From: Oegoconia quadripuncta | Taxonomy: Eukaryota; Arthropoda; Insecta; Lepidoptera; Autostichidae | DNA length: 64,000 nt | Assembly: GCA_949316235.1 (NCBI GenBank) | Contig: OX438743.1 | Span: 18,907,771 to 18,971,770 of the forward strand | Reading direction: 5' to 3' | Part shown: positions 9,841 to 21,330 of the stretch, piece by piece | How the letters are laid out: each line of letters starts with the position of its first letter | How positions within the stretch are numbered: the stretch's first letter is position 1 | Made by a program: the position numbers and the translations under genes | Notes under the pieces: model-generated | Told to the model about the DNA's origin: nothing | What the model saw: the letters and a program-made list of their open reading frames with translations, nothing else | The model's database searches: none

Positions 9841-10435
9841 TTACATAACTTAACTTAAAAAATATCAGACTATTTAGATGATAATCATCCCTGGACATAA
9901 TCAGATCGTTCGCATGCCAGGCTATTTTACAATTAATAATGAAATATAAAAACCTTTTTGTAATATAAAAACTTTTATGTAAAATCAAAGCCTGACTTTA
10001 AAAGAGTAACCCTGCTTGTTCTTCTCAGGGGATGCATGCATTATGAACAAGCAGTAGCTTAAAAAAATTAAAATTGACTATTTTAAGTGTACTCTGTGTA
10101 CCTACAAAATAAAGCATTTTTGACTTTGATAGGAATAGCAGTGGACGTTCCGTGACTGATAATCAGCATGATGATCATGATGAATTAATATCTTTTATTT
10201 TCCGTATGCAAGTTGGTACAAGGATAAAGGATTTTTGTTCGTCCCACCTAGCGAATGTGAGCATATTATTGTCCTATATTATACAGGCTAAATATATAAT
10301 TAGGTGCGGCAATTTCGTGCTGTGTGGTGTTCGTGACCATTCCATAGGTTTATCTATTTAAAACATTTTCACACCGCGCTCGGAAGGTGGGTAGGGTTCG
10401 TAGGTTTGGAGAAATTGCTTATCCTAACCCCAAAT
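9841..10435. other. Intergenic DNA without recognisable genes
   Basis: AT-rich; the piece at 9880-9950 resembles 53215-53285 (TTTAGATGATAATCATCCCTG-like text), suggesting another low-copy repeat. Nothing coding is supported. Confidence 0.4.
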
Positions 10436-10533
10436 GTGTTGGGGTTTCCGGGTCAGTACGCTTCCACCTTCGACCTCATCTTCACTTAACATCAGGTGTG
10501 ATTGAGGTCAAGTACCAACCCATTGTGCATATA
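10436..10533 (+). mobile_element. SINE family C, 3' fragment
   Basis: Carries GTTGGGGTTTCCGGGTCAGT, CATCAGGTGTGATTGAGGTC and the terminal CCCATTGTGCAT of family C. The tRNA-like head is missing. Confidence 0.85.
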
Positions 10534-11570
10534 AAAAATCCTGACGCTCTACTATGAGAGGATTTGCCGTAACTGACACTGGGCAAGCAAGCCGCCGTGC
10601 ATCAGATTTTTGAGAACTTCACACCATTTTGTTTTTCGCGGGGAAATGCTTTACGCATAACGCCTGAGGGATGGCGAGACGATTATGTGGGACTCCCAGA
10701 TTATGGGAGATACAGATTAAATCCCCGCGGCGACTTTCCTCGGCTGTAGGGAGGGCCTGGGACCCCCCTCACGTTACTACCTAAACTTTCAACCAATGAT
10801 CCAACCAACCAACTTCATACCAATGATTTCTCTAAATGTAATGCTTACTTGCATGTGGCTTGTAGCCAATATTGTACGACAACTTCTGATGTGTTATGCG
10901 TTCTGTTATTAGTGAATGCACGAGCACTGGAAAACAGCTGTGTTTGTTGCGGCTCCAACTTATTTATTCACAAAATTAGCAAATATTATGAATTCTATTA
11001 TAAATAGGTAGAGTAAATTCTTTAAGTTGATATCTTATTACTATTAAATGAATTTTCGATTACCGAAGTTAAGCTTCTTTATTCTATATTAAGCCTTAGT
11101 GCTGATTTGGAATTCATTTAGCTACAGTATTTGCCCGCCCATGGGGGGGGGGGGGGGGGAACTTCTTTCCTACTTCACACCTTTAGCTCTTCTTTAATTA
11201 GTCTGGGGCCCAAAGTAGCAATAGAAACATGTCTACCGTCTACTTTCAGTAGGCGCCGTGCAGAGTACCACTTGGCGTGCAGTTGCAGTGGCAGGAGTGT
11301 GGAGACGGGTAATAATTTTTATACAAACGTTACCGTGCTTCGGAAAGCAGGCTGAGTTCTCATTTAGAGACAGTCTGTTGGTGGCCTATACACGAGCGGC
11401 TTGAAATCACTGTAAAACTACCGACTAGTCTAACAAAAATCCTCCAATCCGCACTGGGCCCGCGTGGTGGATTTTGTCCTATTACTACCAGTGAATCTTA
11501 CGAATAAATTTAAGGAAATAAATATTTAAACATTTGCATCGCAATATTTTCGAAAACTTAATGTATACCT
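10534..11570. other. Intergenic DNA with moderate-GC repeat-like block and a G17 run
   Basis: 10540-10800 is richer in GC (for example GATGGCGAGACGATTATGTG and GGAGGGCCTGGGACCCCCCT) and looks like an uncharacterised repeat. A pure run of 17 G lies at 11143-11159. Near 11440-11470 is another RTE-type block, CAATCCGCACTGGGCCCGCG. No gene is supported. Confidence 0.45.
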
Positions 11571-11571
11571 A

Positions 11572-11660
11572 TGATTAGATTAGATTAGATTTATTTAGTT
11601 CACTTTTACAATATCATGTCATACATACAGTTTCGTAAATTTATGATTTCTAAAATAAAA
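11572..11660 (-). repeat. (ATTAG)n-tailed retroposon 3' end
   Basis: A short ATTAG microsatellite at 11574-11592 abuts TTTATTTAGTTCACTTTTAC, the arrangement expected of the 3' end of a minus-strand non-LTR element with a microsatellite tail. No coding part is recognisable. Confidence 0.45.
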
Positions 11661-11766
11661 GTGATTGTCAAACATAAAACAAAAAATAATAACATGAAAA
11701 ACATATATATACAATAGCATTATACATATTATTATATGTATGTCAAAATTAATTAATAAAGTATAA

Positions 11767-11932
11767 CCCTCTTATTCATAAAAAAATACAAACGCTTTAT
11801 AAGCCCGTTTTAGTTAAAGTATGTTTTATCACTTTCTTTCATTACAACATCTCCTTATGAACGACAGAGACAAAACATACTTTAACTAAAACAGGCTTAT
11901 AAAGTGTTTGTAAATTTTTATGAATAAGACGG
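11767..11932. mobile_element. Foldback/MITE element, 166 bp
   Basis: Left arm CCCTCTTATTCATAAAAAAA onward and the right arm are inverted complements over about 62 bp, including CTTTATAAGCCCGTTTTAGT versus its complement. Flanks give TAA/TAA or TA/TA as possible target duplication. No coding capacity. Confidence 0.88.
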
Positions 11933-12149
11933 TAAGTATGTAACCATTGTTACGTCAACGTCATACTATTTTTGAATAATCATAATGAAATGAAACAAAA
12001 CAAAATAAAATATAAACCATGTCATGAGATTATTGATATATGCCATAATCACCTTTGTCAAATAATAGTTGAATACAAGTTAAAGTAGATATATATTATG
12101 TAGAATTGTTTAAAAAAAAGGTAACAGAAAATGTTATATAAGATGTAAA

Positions 12150-12530
12150 AATAAACTTGTTGTTCCTGTTAGCCGTTTACACAAAGTCACTGGGTAACTT
12201 ACGGGGCAATGTATAGGTACTACGCTTTTCGCGACATTCACTAAATTCAAAACAACCATAAAACAGAAACTATTTACAAAAGGCTATTAAAAAATTTCTG
12301 ACAATTTGAAGCATAAACAGCATGGACAGTCTAATTATAGAATATGATATATATTATTCCTTGTTTTATCGAATTACAAATCTTAACCCAAAACCTAACT
12401 TAAGAATAGTTGAGTCTATTGCTCGTTCTTCTCCCAGCGTCAGCTTTGTGGACGAGCAGTAAATTTAATTTTAGTATTAAGATAAAAAATCTTTCAAGTG
12501 ATATTTTATTCTATGAATTAAAGACTATTA
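12150..12530 (+). pseudogene. CR1/jockey-like non-LTR 3' end, RT tail and 3' UTR (family D)
   Basis: 12240-12300 encodes FTKFKTTIKQKLFTKGY, a stop, then KISD, matching the C-terminus at 46864-47058 (KFKAIIKQKLLTKGYYKI). Then the 3' UTR motif TTGCTCGTTCTTCTCCCAGC and CAGCTTTGTGGACGAGCAGT follow, shared with 38690-38855, 46660-46820 and 63521-63650. Broken. Confidence 0.75.
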
Positions 12531-13258
12531 GCTGTATTTATTATTGCGTTATGCTTATGATGCCTTAGTCTCCTTTCGTGACACCCGCGAGAAAGACGTG
12601 TTGATTTTATTCCTCTCCGCTGGGATCCAACTGACCAACGTCTGCTTTACTCACGATTGATACCTCATCACATTTACAACACTTACAGGAGAAGCGAGTT
12701 TCTAAATTATAATTAGAACAAATGGCATTGCAGCAAAAATTCCGCATAGCGACCGACCCAGTTCATTCATTATTATATCATTCGAAGCGGACACGGAATG
12801 GTTCGGATGGCACGGACATTAATAAAAGTATCTACAAAGCAATACAATACAATATCATATTTATTACAGGTATAAAAAGCTCGTATAGACCAACGACCCT
12901 GGCGCATTAAAACTGTGAAAAAATGAGCTTTTGTTCATAAGGTACGCCATCTGTACAGTTTCAGTGGTACTAACCTGAAAAGGTAGCGGTTAAATATAAG
13001 GGCGGGGCCGAGTGTGGTTCCGTGTGGAAAGCTTTCAATGTGTTACAGCAATATTCCAAAAGATGGCGTAATATGTTTAGTTGCGTTACTGTCTGATATT
13101 CCATCCTTCATGTATTTTGTTTTGTATTTGTGGTACATTAGGATACTAAAAGTGTCTATGACATAACTTAGTCACTGTAGTTATTATTACATTCGAAACT
13201 AGCAGAAATGACGCTCGAATTGGCTAACGATTTCCGAGAACGAAGAAGAAAGAAAAAG
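12531..13258. other. Intergenic DNA
   Basis: A short run of AATAC repeats at 12838-12858 is the only repeat noted. No supported gene. Confidence 0.35.
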
Positions 13259-13400
13259 AGTTTTTTTTTTTTTATGCACAACGGGTTGCACTTGACCTCA
13301 ATCACACCTGATGTTAAGTGAAGATGAGGCCGAAGGTGGAACCGTACTGACCCGGAAACCCAAATATTTGGGGAACTAGCTATTTTATCTCTGACAACAA
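13259..13400 (-). mobile_element. SINE family C, 3' fragment, inverted
   Basis: Begins with T-run plus ATGCACAACGGGTTGCACTT and TGACCTCAATCACACCTGAT, the reverse complement of the family C tail, and runs back to GCTATTTTATCTCTGACAAC. Head missing. Confidence 0.85.
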
Positions 13401-13569
13401 TTAGGAAAATTAAAATTTGTGAAAATAAGGCATAGTTTTACTCGTGTCTCAACATGCTTTAGCTTTTTGTAAAGTATCTAAGTGTGAGTACATCGATATG
13501 TGGGGTTCACTACGACGCAATACAACTATACTAAATATAAAATTTTGAAAACCTGCGACAACATTGAGG

Positions 13570-13660
13570 GAACTAATGCAATACAATACAATACAAATAC
13601 ACTTTATTGCACGACAGAAATTGTAATTATAATGTAATTTTAGGACCCAAAATTTATTTA
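13570..13660 (-). repeat. (CAATA)n-tailed retroposon 3' end
   Basis: AATACAATACAATACAAATA followed by CACTTTATTGCAC, the same tail type as 62780-62815. Probably the 3' end of a minus-strand CR1-like element. Confidence 0.6.
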
Positions 13661-13895
13661 TTAAATTGATTTCTAAGCTATATATATGTAACTATATTAG
13701 GGTCCCGCGAACTTTTTTTTTTTATAAGATTATAATCACTGGTGTAGGGGAGAGTTGGATATTAGGTACAGCGCGCCTGACAATTCCGCGCCCTTGCATT
13801 TCTCAAAAAATTCTAGTTACTAAGCGCCTACGATACTTTAATATCATGCCTCATGCACTTCGTACCCCGCTGGCGCATCTTCAGTTCCTACTGAG

Positions 13896-15146
13896 CAGTG
13901 ACGGATTAACCCTTAATCAAATTAAGCAATTGCCTAGGGCATCACGTCTGGGGGGGCACCAGAAGAAGCACAAAAAAATCCGTCCTTAGGGCATCACGTC
14001 TCACTCTCACGTCACCAAAAACCACACCAAAAAAAGTTTATAGGACTAATTTGAAAATTCGCGTTTAAGTTAACATAAAAGCCGACCTAGAGTTACCCCG
14101 CTCTCCCGCTTGCGCCCACTCGCTCCCGCTAGTCTAGTGCATTCGGCAATTCGAAAGCACCGGTATTGCGATCAGCCAATCACAATCCACCCCTTCCCCG
14201 CGGGCCCCCCGTAGTTTTTTGCGGGTTTTTTGGAGTAATTGTGGCTTCTATCTATGCATACGTAAATCGTAATACAATTAATTTGGTAATTAATAAGTAA
14301 GTCAATAGTTTCAGTAAACTGAGTCACACAGCACAAATTAGTGTGAGAGTGTTTGTCGACAATTAATTCAAGTTCTGGTCATAATATTCTGTTCGCATAA
14401 GTAGGTACGTAAAGTTTTATTTTGTATTGTTTTGATAATGTCCAAAGTCAAAATATCTAAAGTATTTTGTTTCATTAAATAAATAGAAATCTAATTAAAC
14501 TAACAATATACTAACCTATACATAAGCACCATTGTTACTAGCACTAACGAAAATATGGACTAAGTCTGAAATAAAGTTTTATTTAATTTATTTAATTTAA
14601 TTTAAGTAATTACTTTTGGTTGTAAATTTACTCAAACCAGTCGAAGCTGAAGGTTTCTGCCAGCTCCGAAATAGATTTTTCTAGGTAATTAAATTAGTTT
14701 TCGAGGTCAATGACACGCGCTTCAAATGATATCTACCGAAACCACAGAATAATTAATAGTACTAAAGGTACCGAAAGACGACTACCAATATTTAGCAGTC
14801 GGGAGTGTTTTCAACGTTCTTTTTCAAAATTAAAAATATTAAAAAATGAAAAAAGGACAAAGATGATTCAAGAAAGGCTCGATAATTTATCGATATTATA
14901 CATAGAGTCCGATATTTTAAAAACGTTAGACGTTAATACTATCTTACATGAATTCAATGCCCGGAAAAGCCGCTAGGCGCATTTCAATAAATAAATAAAT
15001 TATGCTTTGGTTTTTATGGTTGTCGCACACTCCACTTCTAAGGTACGTTATCTATCTCATCATCTTATTTTACAAAAAAACTAATGTCTTTAGGCGGTAA
15101 AGGTTTAAAGACCGCTTCTAGTTGACATACGGATAATCCGTCACTG
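13896..15146 (+). mobile_element. hAT transposon derivative with perfect 8-bp target duplication
   Basis: Seen: the left end starts CAGTGACGGATTAACCC; the right end, reverse complemented, starts CAGTGACGGATTATCC. The 8-mer CTACTGAG lies directly outside both ends (13888-13895 and 15147-15154). Length is 1,251 bp. Inside are a hAT transposase C-terminal fragment (14730-14975), the shared retroposon segment (14487-14600) and a GC-rich stretch at 14090-14220. Known: 8-bp duplications with CAG/CA-type ends are characteristic of hAT. Full hATs are larger, so this is an internally deleted, non-autonomous copy. Confidence 0.93.
14730..14975 (+). pseudogene. hAT transposase C-terminal dimerisation fragment
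   Basis: Encodes CFQRSFSKLKILKNEKRTKM then IQERLDNLSILYIESDILKT and a stop after EFNARKSR. This is the C-terminal dimerisation segment of hAT transposases of the zinc finger MYM-type 1-like group. The BED/TTF zinc finger and catalytic core are absent. Confidence 0.85.
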
Positions 15147-15257
15147 CTACTGAGGTTTCATTGTGGAGATATACGCGTTCACAGATTTCCCGCCTCTTCG
15201 ATGTTATTTTGCTGGAGTTTTTGTTAAGATGTGAGTCAACAACAATAGTACATTATT

Positions 15258-15365
15258 GCAAAGGCCGGGAAATAGGCAATTGCAGGTCGAGTATGAGTTT
15301 GAAGGCCGAGCCGTAGGCGAGGACTTTACTAATACGAGACAGGCAATTGCCATTTCCGCCGAGGC
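15258..15365. repeat. Short inverted repeat around GCAATTGCC motifs
   Basis: CCGGGAAATAGGCAATTGC at the left and GCAATTGCCATTTCCGCCG at the right pair across about 70 bp, making a small foldback. Immediately downstream of the hAT element. Confidence 0.6.
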
Positions 15366-15582
15366 ATAAGTGCTTTTCTCAAAAGAATGCAGGGAAATAA
15401 TAAATATTTAAATAACAAATCAAGACGAATTTTCAGCTTTGCCGGCGATTTTCTATTTATCATCTGTGCCGAAAGGCAAACGCATTTACGCATACAGCCA
15501 CGTGAACGCAATTTGTACTAAGCAAAGAGATTTTGCTATACCAAGAATGATAAAATAGATCCAATCAAAGAGTATATAATAA

Positions 15583-15708
15583 CCCCAGCACGCCGTTTCA
15601 TACAACATTGCTGGAGCGTTGTAATGTTCCAAATTCAAAAAACGCCCCAGCACGCCGTTTCATACAACATTGCTGGAGCGTTGTAATGTCATGTAAATTC
15701 AAAAAACG
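15583..15708. repeat. Tandem duplication of a 62-64-bp palindromic unit
   Basis: Two adjacent copies of CCCCAGCACGCCGTTTCATA through GGAGCGTTGTAATGT to AAAAAACG. Each contains a short inverted repeat CCAGCA...TGCTGG. The second copy has a few extra bases. Confidence 0.92.
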
Positions 15709-16232
15709 CTACTGCAATGGATTTATTTTTCGCTGTCCGTAAATTAGATACTTCGCGTGTTCTTTTTTCGGAAGTAATGACAATATTTCCATGCATGTTT
15801 GAGAAAATTACTTTTTCTGGTGGTGGTGGTACGTGGTTCTATGCCTTCCTCTCTTCCTCTTCCCCTCCACTACAAGCAAGTCCACTAAGTTACAAACTAC
15901 TCAATTTAAAACTACCATCCTATTATATAAAGACTTGGTCATAAATCTCGATCAATCTAACAATGTTACTTGCAGACCGCGCTTCTCTCCAACTTCGAGG
16001 GTCGTAAGTGAGTTAGTTCGACTTGCTAACTGAAATTGACATAAAGTACATATGATATATCTACCTTACACAATAAACCCCAGTGCTAACTTACTAATAA
16101 AATTATATTACAAAGCATGGTTTTCTCCAAATACACTATTTGAAGTCTATTTGAGTCAATAACACGATTTGCTGATTCGTTCTTAACAAGTTCTCATGTA
16201 TTGAATAATTTATTCCAAGTGATTTAAGACGG
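15709..16232. other. Intergenic DNA
   Basis: Contains open frames at 15717-15944 and 15833-16033 with low-complexity composition. I recognise no product and support no gene. Confidence 0.35.
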
Positions 16233-16600
16233 TTTATCCCACAGCTATGCTCGGTGTCTCTCTGCGGGATCGAATCAGAAATGAGGAAATCCACAGTCGA
16301 ACTAAGGTGACCGATATAGCTCAAGGAATTGCCAAACTTAAGTAGCAGTGGGTGGGGCGCATTGCTCGTAGGACCGACTACCGTTGGGGCGGAAAGGTTC
16401 TCGAGTGGCGACCACGCACCGGAAGACGCAACGTGGGCTGGCCCCCCACGAGGTGGACCGACGATTTGGTAAAGATCGCGGGAAGCCGCTGGATGCGGTC
16501 AGCGCAGGACTGATCGTTGTGGAGATCTTTGGGGGAGGCCTTTGTACAGCAGTGGACGTCTTTCGGCTGATATGATGATGATCCAACACGGCATTCCATA
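16233..16600 (+). pseudogene. RTE-clade retrotransposon, RT C-terminus and 3' end
   Basis: Frame pieces include VSLRDRIRNEEIHSRTKVTD, then WVGHIARRTDYRWGGKVLEW, RPRTGRRNVGWPPTRWTDDL and VKIAGSRWMRSAQD, followed by stops and a (GAT)n-like end near 16571-16580. This is the C-terminal tail of RTE-type RTs, 5'-truncated. One in-frame stop precedes QWVGHI. Confidence 0.9.
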
Positions 16601-17172
16601 CAAACTTTCAAGTCCAAATTTTTTGACATAAATTTGATTTTAAAGAGACTTTATATACGTATAAGCAGGATACATACATTTTAAAAGTTAGTTGAAAACT
16701 TTTAAAAAATATCCAATTTAAAAGAATATGTTACACTTTATCTTTTACTATGAAAACCTCTCTAATTTAGTTTCTGCTTTTCGAAAATACTCTCTACTAA
16801 CTTATGATCTATGTACGTACTTTATGCGTACAAAGTTTCATTAGAATCGGTTTATTCATTTCGAAAAATTTTAACTTGAACGTGTGTACGGAATACCGTT
16901 CGTGATAAACGCTCTTAAGAGTCTTGATATGTCGCATTAAATACAATATAGTAGTTACCTACTTTGTTCAGGAAGTATTAAATAAGTAAGTAGTCAGTGA
17001 ATGTGGTGTAGGTCTAACGTTGGGAAACTGTCTTTTGGTGCAATTTGTGGTCGTTTGAGACCGTCCTACCTCCATTTTACAAAGTATTTTATTGACAGGC
17101 TCGTAAACTAGGTCCATAAACATTTGGAGTGGACATATTTGCAGCCTAGCCAATGTGATTTCAAAGCTGCAA
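16601..17172. other. Intergenic DNA
   Basis: 16815-16880 resembles part of a common Helitron-like repeat (CAAAGTTTCATTAGAATCGG). Nothing else is supported. Confidence 0.35.
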
Positions 17173-17411
17173 CAATATGATTGCAACAAATATGCACTAA
17201 GAAGTTCGATTCTTCATTCATCATCCGAACAGCCAAGGCATGGAACTCCCTTCCTGCGTCAGTCTTTACTGAATCCTACAACCTTGGGATCTTCAAGAGC
17301 AGATTGAATAGGCATTTACTGGGATCGCGTGCTTCAGCTTCGACCACATCGTCGCTTTCCATCAGGTGAGATTGTGGTCAAACGCGAATCCAGTCGATCA
17401 TAAAAAAAAAA
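17173..17411 (+). pseudogene. Non-LTR retrotransposon C-terminus with poly(A)
   Basis: Encodes KKFDSSFIIRTAKAWNSLPA then SVFTESYNLGIFKSRLNRHL, the characteristic end of several insect non-LTR ORF2 proteins. It continues to CATCAGGTGAGATTGTGGTC and an A-run at 17401-17411. Its 3' UTR has a second copy at 53017-53113. 5'-truncated. Confidence 0.88.
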
Positions 17412-18204
17412 ATATTAGTGGAAAGATGCTCATCATTCTCAATAACATTGTGTGAATGGGCCGTAACCAACGACATTCCAATCGAGAGTAGGTATGCGAA
17501 TCTACTGGAAAATCATTCAGGAATGAAATCTTCTTTTAGACGTTCGCTATAGAATGTGTATGTCGGTTTATGAGAAGGGGTGAGAGTAGGGTTACCAGAT
17601 GTAACATTGAAAAGTTCTGACAAAAAGCCTGACTTGTATGAAAAACTACTGCTGTTTAGTAAAACATCTAATTTTCAATTAAATTTTTATGCTTCGGCAA
17701 CACCGACATTTTTTTCCTGACTTCACTTCGTCTCGTGCGCCTGTTCGCTTTGCATTGATTCAAATTACTAGATATAACATTCTTTATTATTATTTATGTA
17801 TTTCTACACCCCGCAGATTATACATATTATGTGTGCCCTTTCGTCTCCCTTGTTTGAAAATCATCGTTTTTTTTTATGCACGACGGTTGGTACTTGACCT
17901 CAATCACACCTGATGTTAAGTGAAGATGAGGTCGAAGGTCGTAATTTTAAATTGAGACTGGTTCACTTCCAATTTTTCCTCCAAGATTTCCCGACTAGGT
18001 AATGATAGGAAAACGTCATACCTAATATATCAATGCATGTGCCTGGGACACCCTTCTACCATTAAGTACCCCTGTTTTCTACCCTTGCTGATCGACTAGG
18101 AAGCTGCTAAAACCTCAGCATAAAAGAGGGGGAACCAAAAGTTCAGCTCATTTGGGAGCCACCATCCCAAAGGCGGTCGTGTACCGTCAATTTCCTGGTG
18201 GACA
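17412..18204. other. Intergenic DNA with a SINE C scrap
   Basis: 17868-17942 is an inverted 3' scrap of SINE family C (ATGCACGACGGTTGGTACTT). The rest shows no gene. Confidence 0.5.
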
Positions 18205-18385
18205 CAGTTAGTGGACATCTGCTCTTGACAATCCCGCCTCCACACTGCTCGCACTATAACTCCTATATGGTACTTTGGCAGCGGTACTCTGCAAGGCACC
18301 TACTGAAGGCATACGGTGTACTTATGTAACTCTATTGCTATCTTGGATCCGAGACTAATTAAAGAAACAAATAGAGTGTGTAAGT
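18205..18385 (+). repeat. Repeat shared with 9290-9460
   Basis: Shares the cores ATCCCGCCTCCACACT(G/C)CTC, CTACTGAAGG and GAGACTAATTAAAGAAA with 9290-9460, same orientation. Unclassified, probably part of the RTE-like composite. Confidence 0.75.
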
Positions 18386-19001
18386 TGGAAAAAAAGTTTC
18401 CTACATATTAGCTTAGTTATGTATGTTGATTACTAAAAAATATTTCTATCCCAGCTTTTATTATTATTTACATAATGTTATGCATCAATGTATAAACAAT
18501 GTATAGTATAAGATAGAATTAAGTAATATAAATAAAATAAGGAAATTGTAACAGAAACTAGCAAGTACTGAAGAAGCGATTAAAATGTAATAGATATAAG
18601 AAAATAAAGATCTAACCCTGTACAATTTATTACAAAGTGGAAATAATGAAGAAATAGCAGAATAGTCAATTAGCATAGGCAAGCATCCCACTTGCGGAAA
18701 GATATGAAAGAAAAGAAGGAATGAAAGAAGAAAAAGTATGCGGAACGAATGTGCGAGAGGCATAGCTGTGAGAACTGGCATGAAAGAGTACATTAGATTA
18801 CAATAGAGATAGAAAAAAAAGACTCCAACATATATTGGAGGAATAAAAAAAAATATATGCCATGGTGTATGTCACGATTTACCCTGCTGTGTAAACTAAA
18901 CTCAGATTTAAAAAAAGATTATGTTGTGGTAATTAATGTTTCGTGCAATTTAAGCTGACTGTTACTTAACGATATAGGGATAGTAATTATTATATATACA
19001 T
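18386..19001. other. AT-rich intergenic DNA
   Basis: Purine-rich from 18640 to 18850 (many GAAAGAA tracts). The 102-residue minus-strand open frame over 18485-18793 is low-complexity hydrophobic text and not supported as a gene. Confidence 0.35.
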
Positions 19002-19148
19002 TGGTGTCGATTCGAATGTACAGCGACTAAACTAAAACCAGTTTTAAAGTAGTACTGTCTCTTTCTCACTGGAACAGTACGATGCGACGGCACTACTCCA
19101 AAACTGGTTTTAATTTAGTTTAGTTGGTGTATATCCGAATCGACACCA
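19002..19148. mobile_element. MITE with ~60-bp inverted arms
   Basis: TGGTGTCGATTCG at the left pairs with CGAATCGACACCA at the right, and ACTAAACTAAAACCAGTTTT pairs with AAAACTGGTTTTAATTTAGT. 147 bp in total. A (TTGA)n retroposon tail follows at 19195-19215. Confidence 0.9.
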
Positions 19149-19215
19149 TTATATAATAATAACTATAAAAATACAATATATGTCAAATAAAGAGTATTTG
19201 ATTGATTGATTGAAG

Positions 19216-20029
19216 AGACAAATAAAACAATGAATTATTAAGATTTTTATTACTAGTATCTAAATAACCTAAAAAATCCTGACATTTCAGGACAAATCCT
19301 GGCATCTGGTAAATTTTAGTGGAATCGGTAAATTTTAAACATTGCAAATGTTTTTTCCACACATTATCAGACTCGATTCCCGTGATGGACGAACTATCTA
19401 CAGATTAGTTTGTACAGAACAGTTTGTGCAGCATTTTTTTACAAACTTGAAAAAAGGCAAAGATCTAACTGGTTAGAGTTTTGGTATATTCCAAATTTGT
19501 AAACGGATATGAAAATGATATTGTTCCAAAGTCGACCCTTTTTCTTTTACATTCATTATCTATTTGTTGCCATTTCTAATAATTGCGGGAAGCACAAAAT
19601 CTGTGATTTTTTTCTGATGGAATTTATTTACTATAAGTATTTATAAATCAATTAACAGTCAAGTGAATACACCTGGAAAGCAATCTCGAAACCGCTAGAT
19701 AATGCAAACACAGCATCATCTAATATTATGTAGGAACATAACTTCATTTATCAAACTTCAAAATAGTTGGCACGCACCATGAAAACGCCATAAAAGCGGC
19801 CACGCATGACAAAGCTTTTCAGTACTTTTTTATGGTGAAGGTTTTATTAATTAAAATGAGAATGCTTTTCGGGGTAAAAATGTTACAGAGTTTTCGCCGA
19901 AACCTCGCATTAGCATTTACATTAACCACCAGTGATTCAAGTGAAACCCTGACCCGGTTGTTAGGGCCGTAATCAAGATTAAAATCATCGATAACATAGT
20001 GACCACCGACCACTAAGAACGCCGGCAGT
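19216..20029. other. Intergenic DNA
   Basis: No repeats or genes that I can support. The open frame at 19819-20013 (minus) has no recognisable family. Confidence 0.35.
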
Positions 20030-20411
20030 CGTCACCGAAGCACGCCTTCAGAGGCTCAGTCGGCGAAACGTAACCGGCCCGAATACGCGCCTCATCATCA
20101 CACAAAAATACACGATCATAACTCTCATAAAACAAAAATGCTCCTAGCCAAATAGAAACAAAAAAGTTTTGAATGCCATTGACGCATGTATTCTAAATTT
20201 GAGTTTACGCGCGAAACGTCGCGGCGCGCGATCGCTGTCGTAAATATTGTTTTCAAAAATGACTTGATATAATGAAGTTATTAAAACTGTTAATAATGGT
20301 GTGTTAATAGTGAATGTAGTTGCTTTATTGGTGTAAATATGAGTGTTGTTTAGTGTTTATAGTAATTATAAGTAAAGTGCTCAATATGCAATTTTAAGTA
20401 TGGTTATGGTA
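20030..20411 (+). promoter_or_regulatory. Candidate promoter and non-coding first exon (weak)
   Basis: A CpG-rich island-like patch (GCGAAACGTCGCGGCGCGCG at 20212-20231 and CGCCGGCAG near 20020) stands out from AT-rich surroundings. About 180 bp downstream ATGGTTATG|GTAAGA resembles a splice donor at 20411/20412. This would fit the start of a gene whose large first intron covers the repeat-rich DNA to the right. It is an inference; no matching coding exon is visible. Confidence 0.25.
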
Positions 20412-21330
20412 AGATTTTTAACAGAGCAAGATGGTTAATGAAGCGGTAATGTCATTGTACGCGACACAAATCTTTGATTATAATTTACTATAAATACCTA
20501 TACTTATTTCAGATGAGTTTTTTTATAAATCACGACAACACTATGACCACCACAAATATAAAATATGCCTAGGTATCTATTCCCCGAATGAAAAAAAGGT
20601 TAAGACTCTACGTACTTCATTTCAGGTTAATGGTTTTTTTTTTTTATTGTTTAATTGCATTGTTCTTTCAACTTAAGAAAATATAACGTACTATTTGAAA
20701 TAACTCCATCTAAAACTGAACCACTATTAAGTATGGCTGACCTTCTGCCTACTATACGATGGACATGTTAGAAATTGTTATGTCTAACTTATTATGGTTT
20801 ATTTTTCTCTCACTTATCGAAAGATATAGCTGTAGATTGTAGGGTTGAGTTACCACCAATTAATTATATCTAACATTTTTTTCTATCAATCCCAATTATA
20901 AAAAAATAGATTAAACTTTTTGCACGATTAACTTCTTTTGTCCCACTTCACTTTAGTAACTTAATAGTAATCTGTGCCACTTCGCGCACAAGGCACTTTT
21001 ATCCTAAAGAGTTTGCCATTTCTTTGTTTCCGTCTAAGTCTATTATCAAAATGTATCTGCGAATATGTTTATCATTTTATAATGTACCTGTCGGAGTAAC
21101 GAATACAATAAAAAAAAAACTTTACTGTATAGATGATAATATTAATTCCTACATCTTATTTATCTCAGTGTAAATATACAACAAGTTTATGGTAAATTAT
21201 ACTTATCTTCAATTTAAGACAAATTAGTAGGTTTATGCATAGGAGTACCCACAAATAAATAAATAATTGTAAATCGCAAATTAAATCGCATTAATGCTAA
21301 GACTTAAATCGTCCCCAATGATTTACTTTA
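20412..21330. other. AT-rich DNA without recognised features
   Basis: Could be intronic if the candidate first exon at 20030-20411 is real. No ORF or element ends were recognised. Confidence 0.35.

Noticed and set aside
13666..13989. 107-residue open frame running into the hAT element
   Set aside because: It crosses the left hAT terminus and target duplication, so it cannot be an intact host gene; no family recognised.
18485..18793. 102-residue hydrophobic minus-strand frame
   Set aside because: Composition follows the purine-rich plus strand; looks like translated low-complexity DNA, not a membrane protein.
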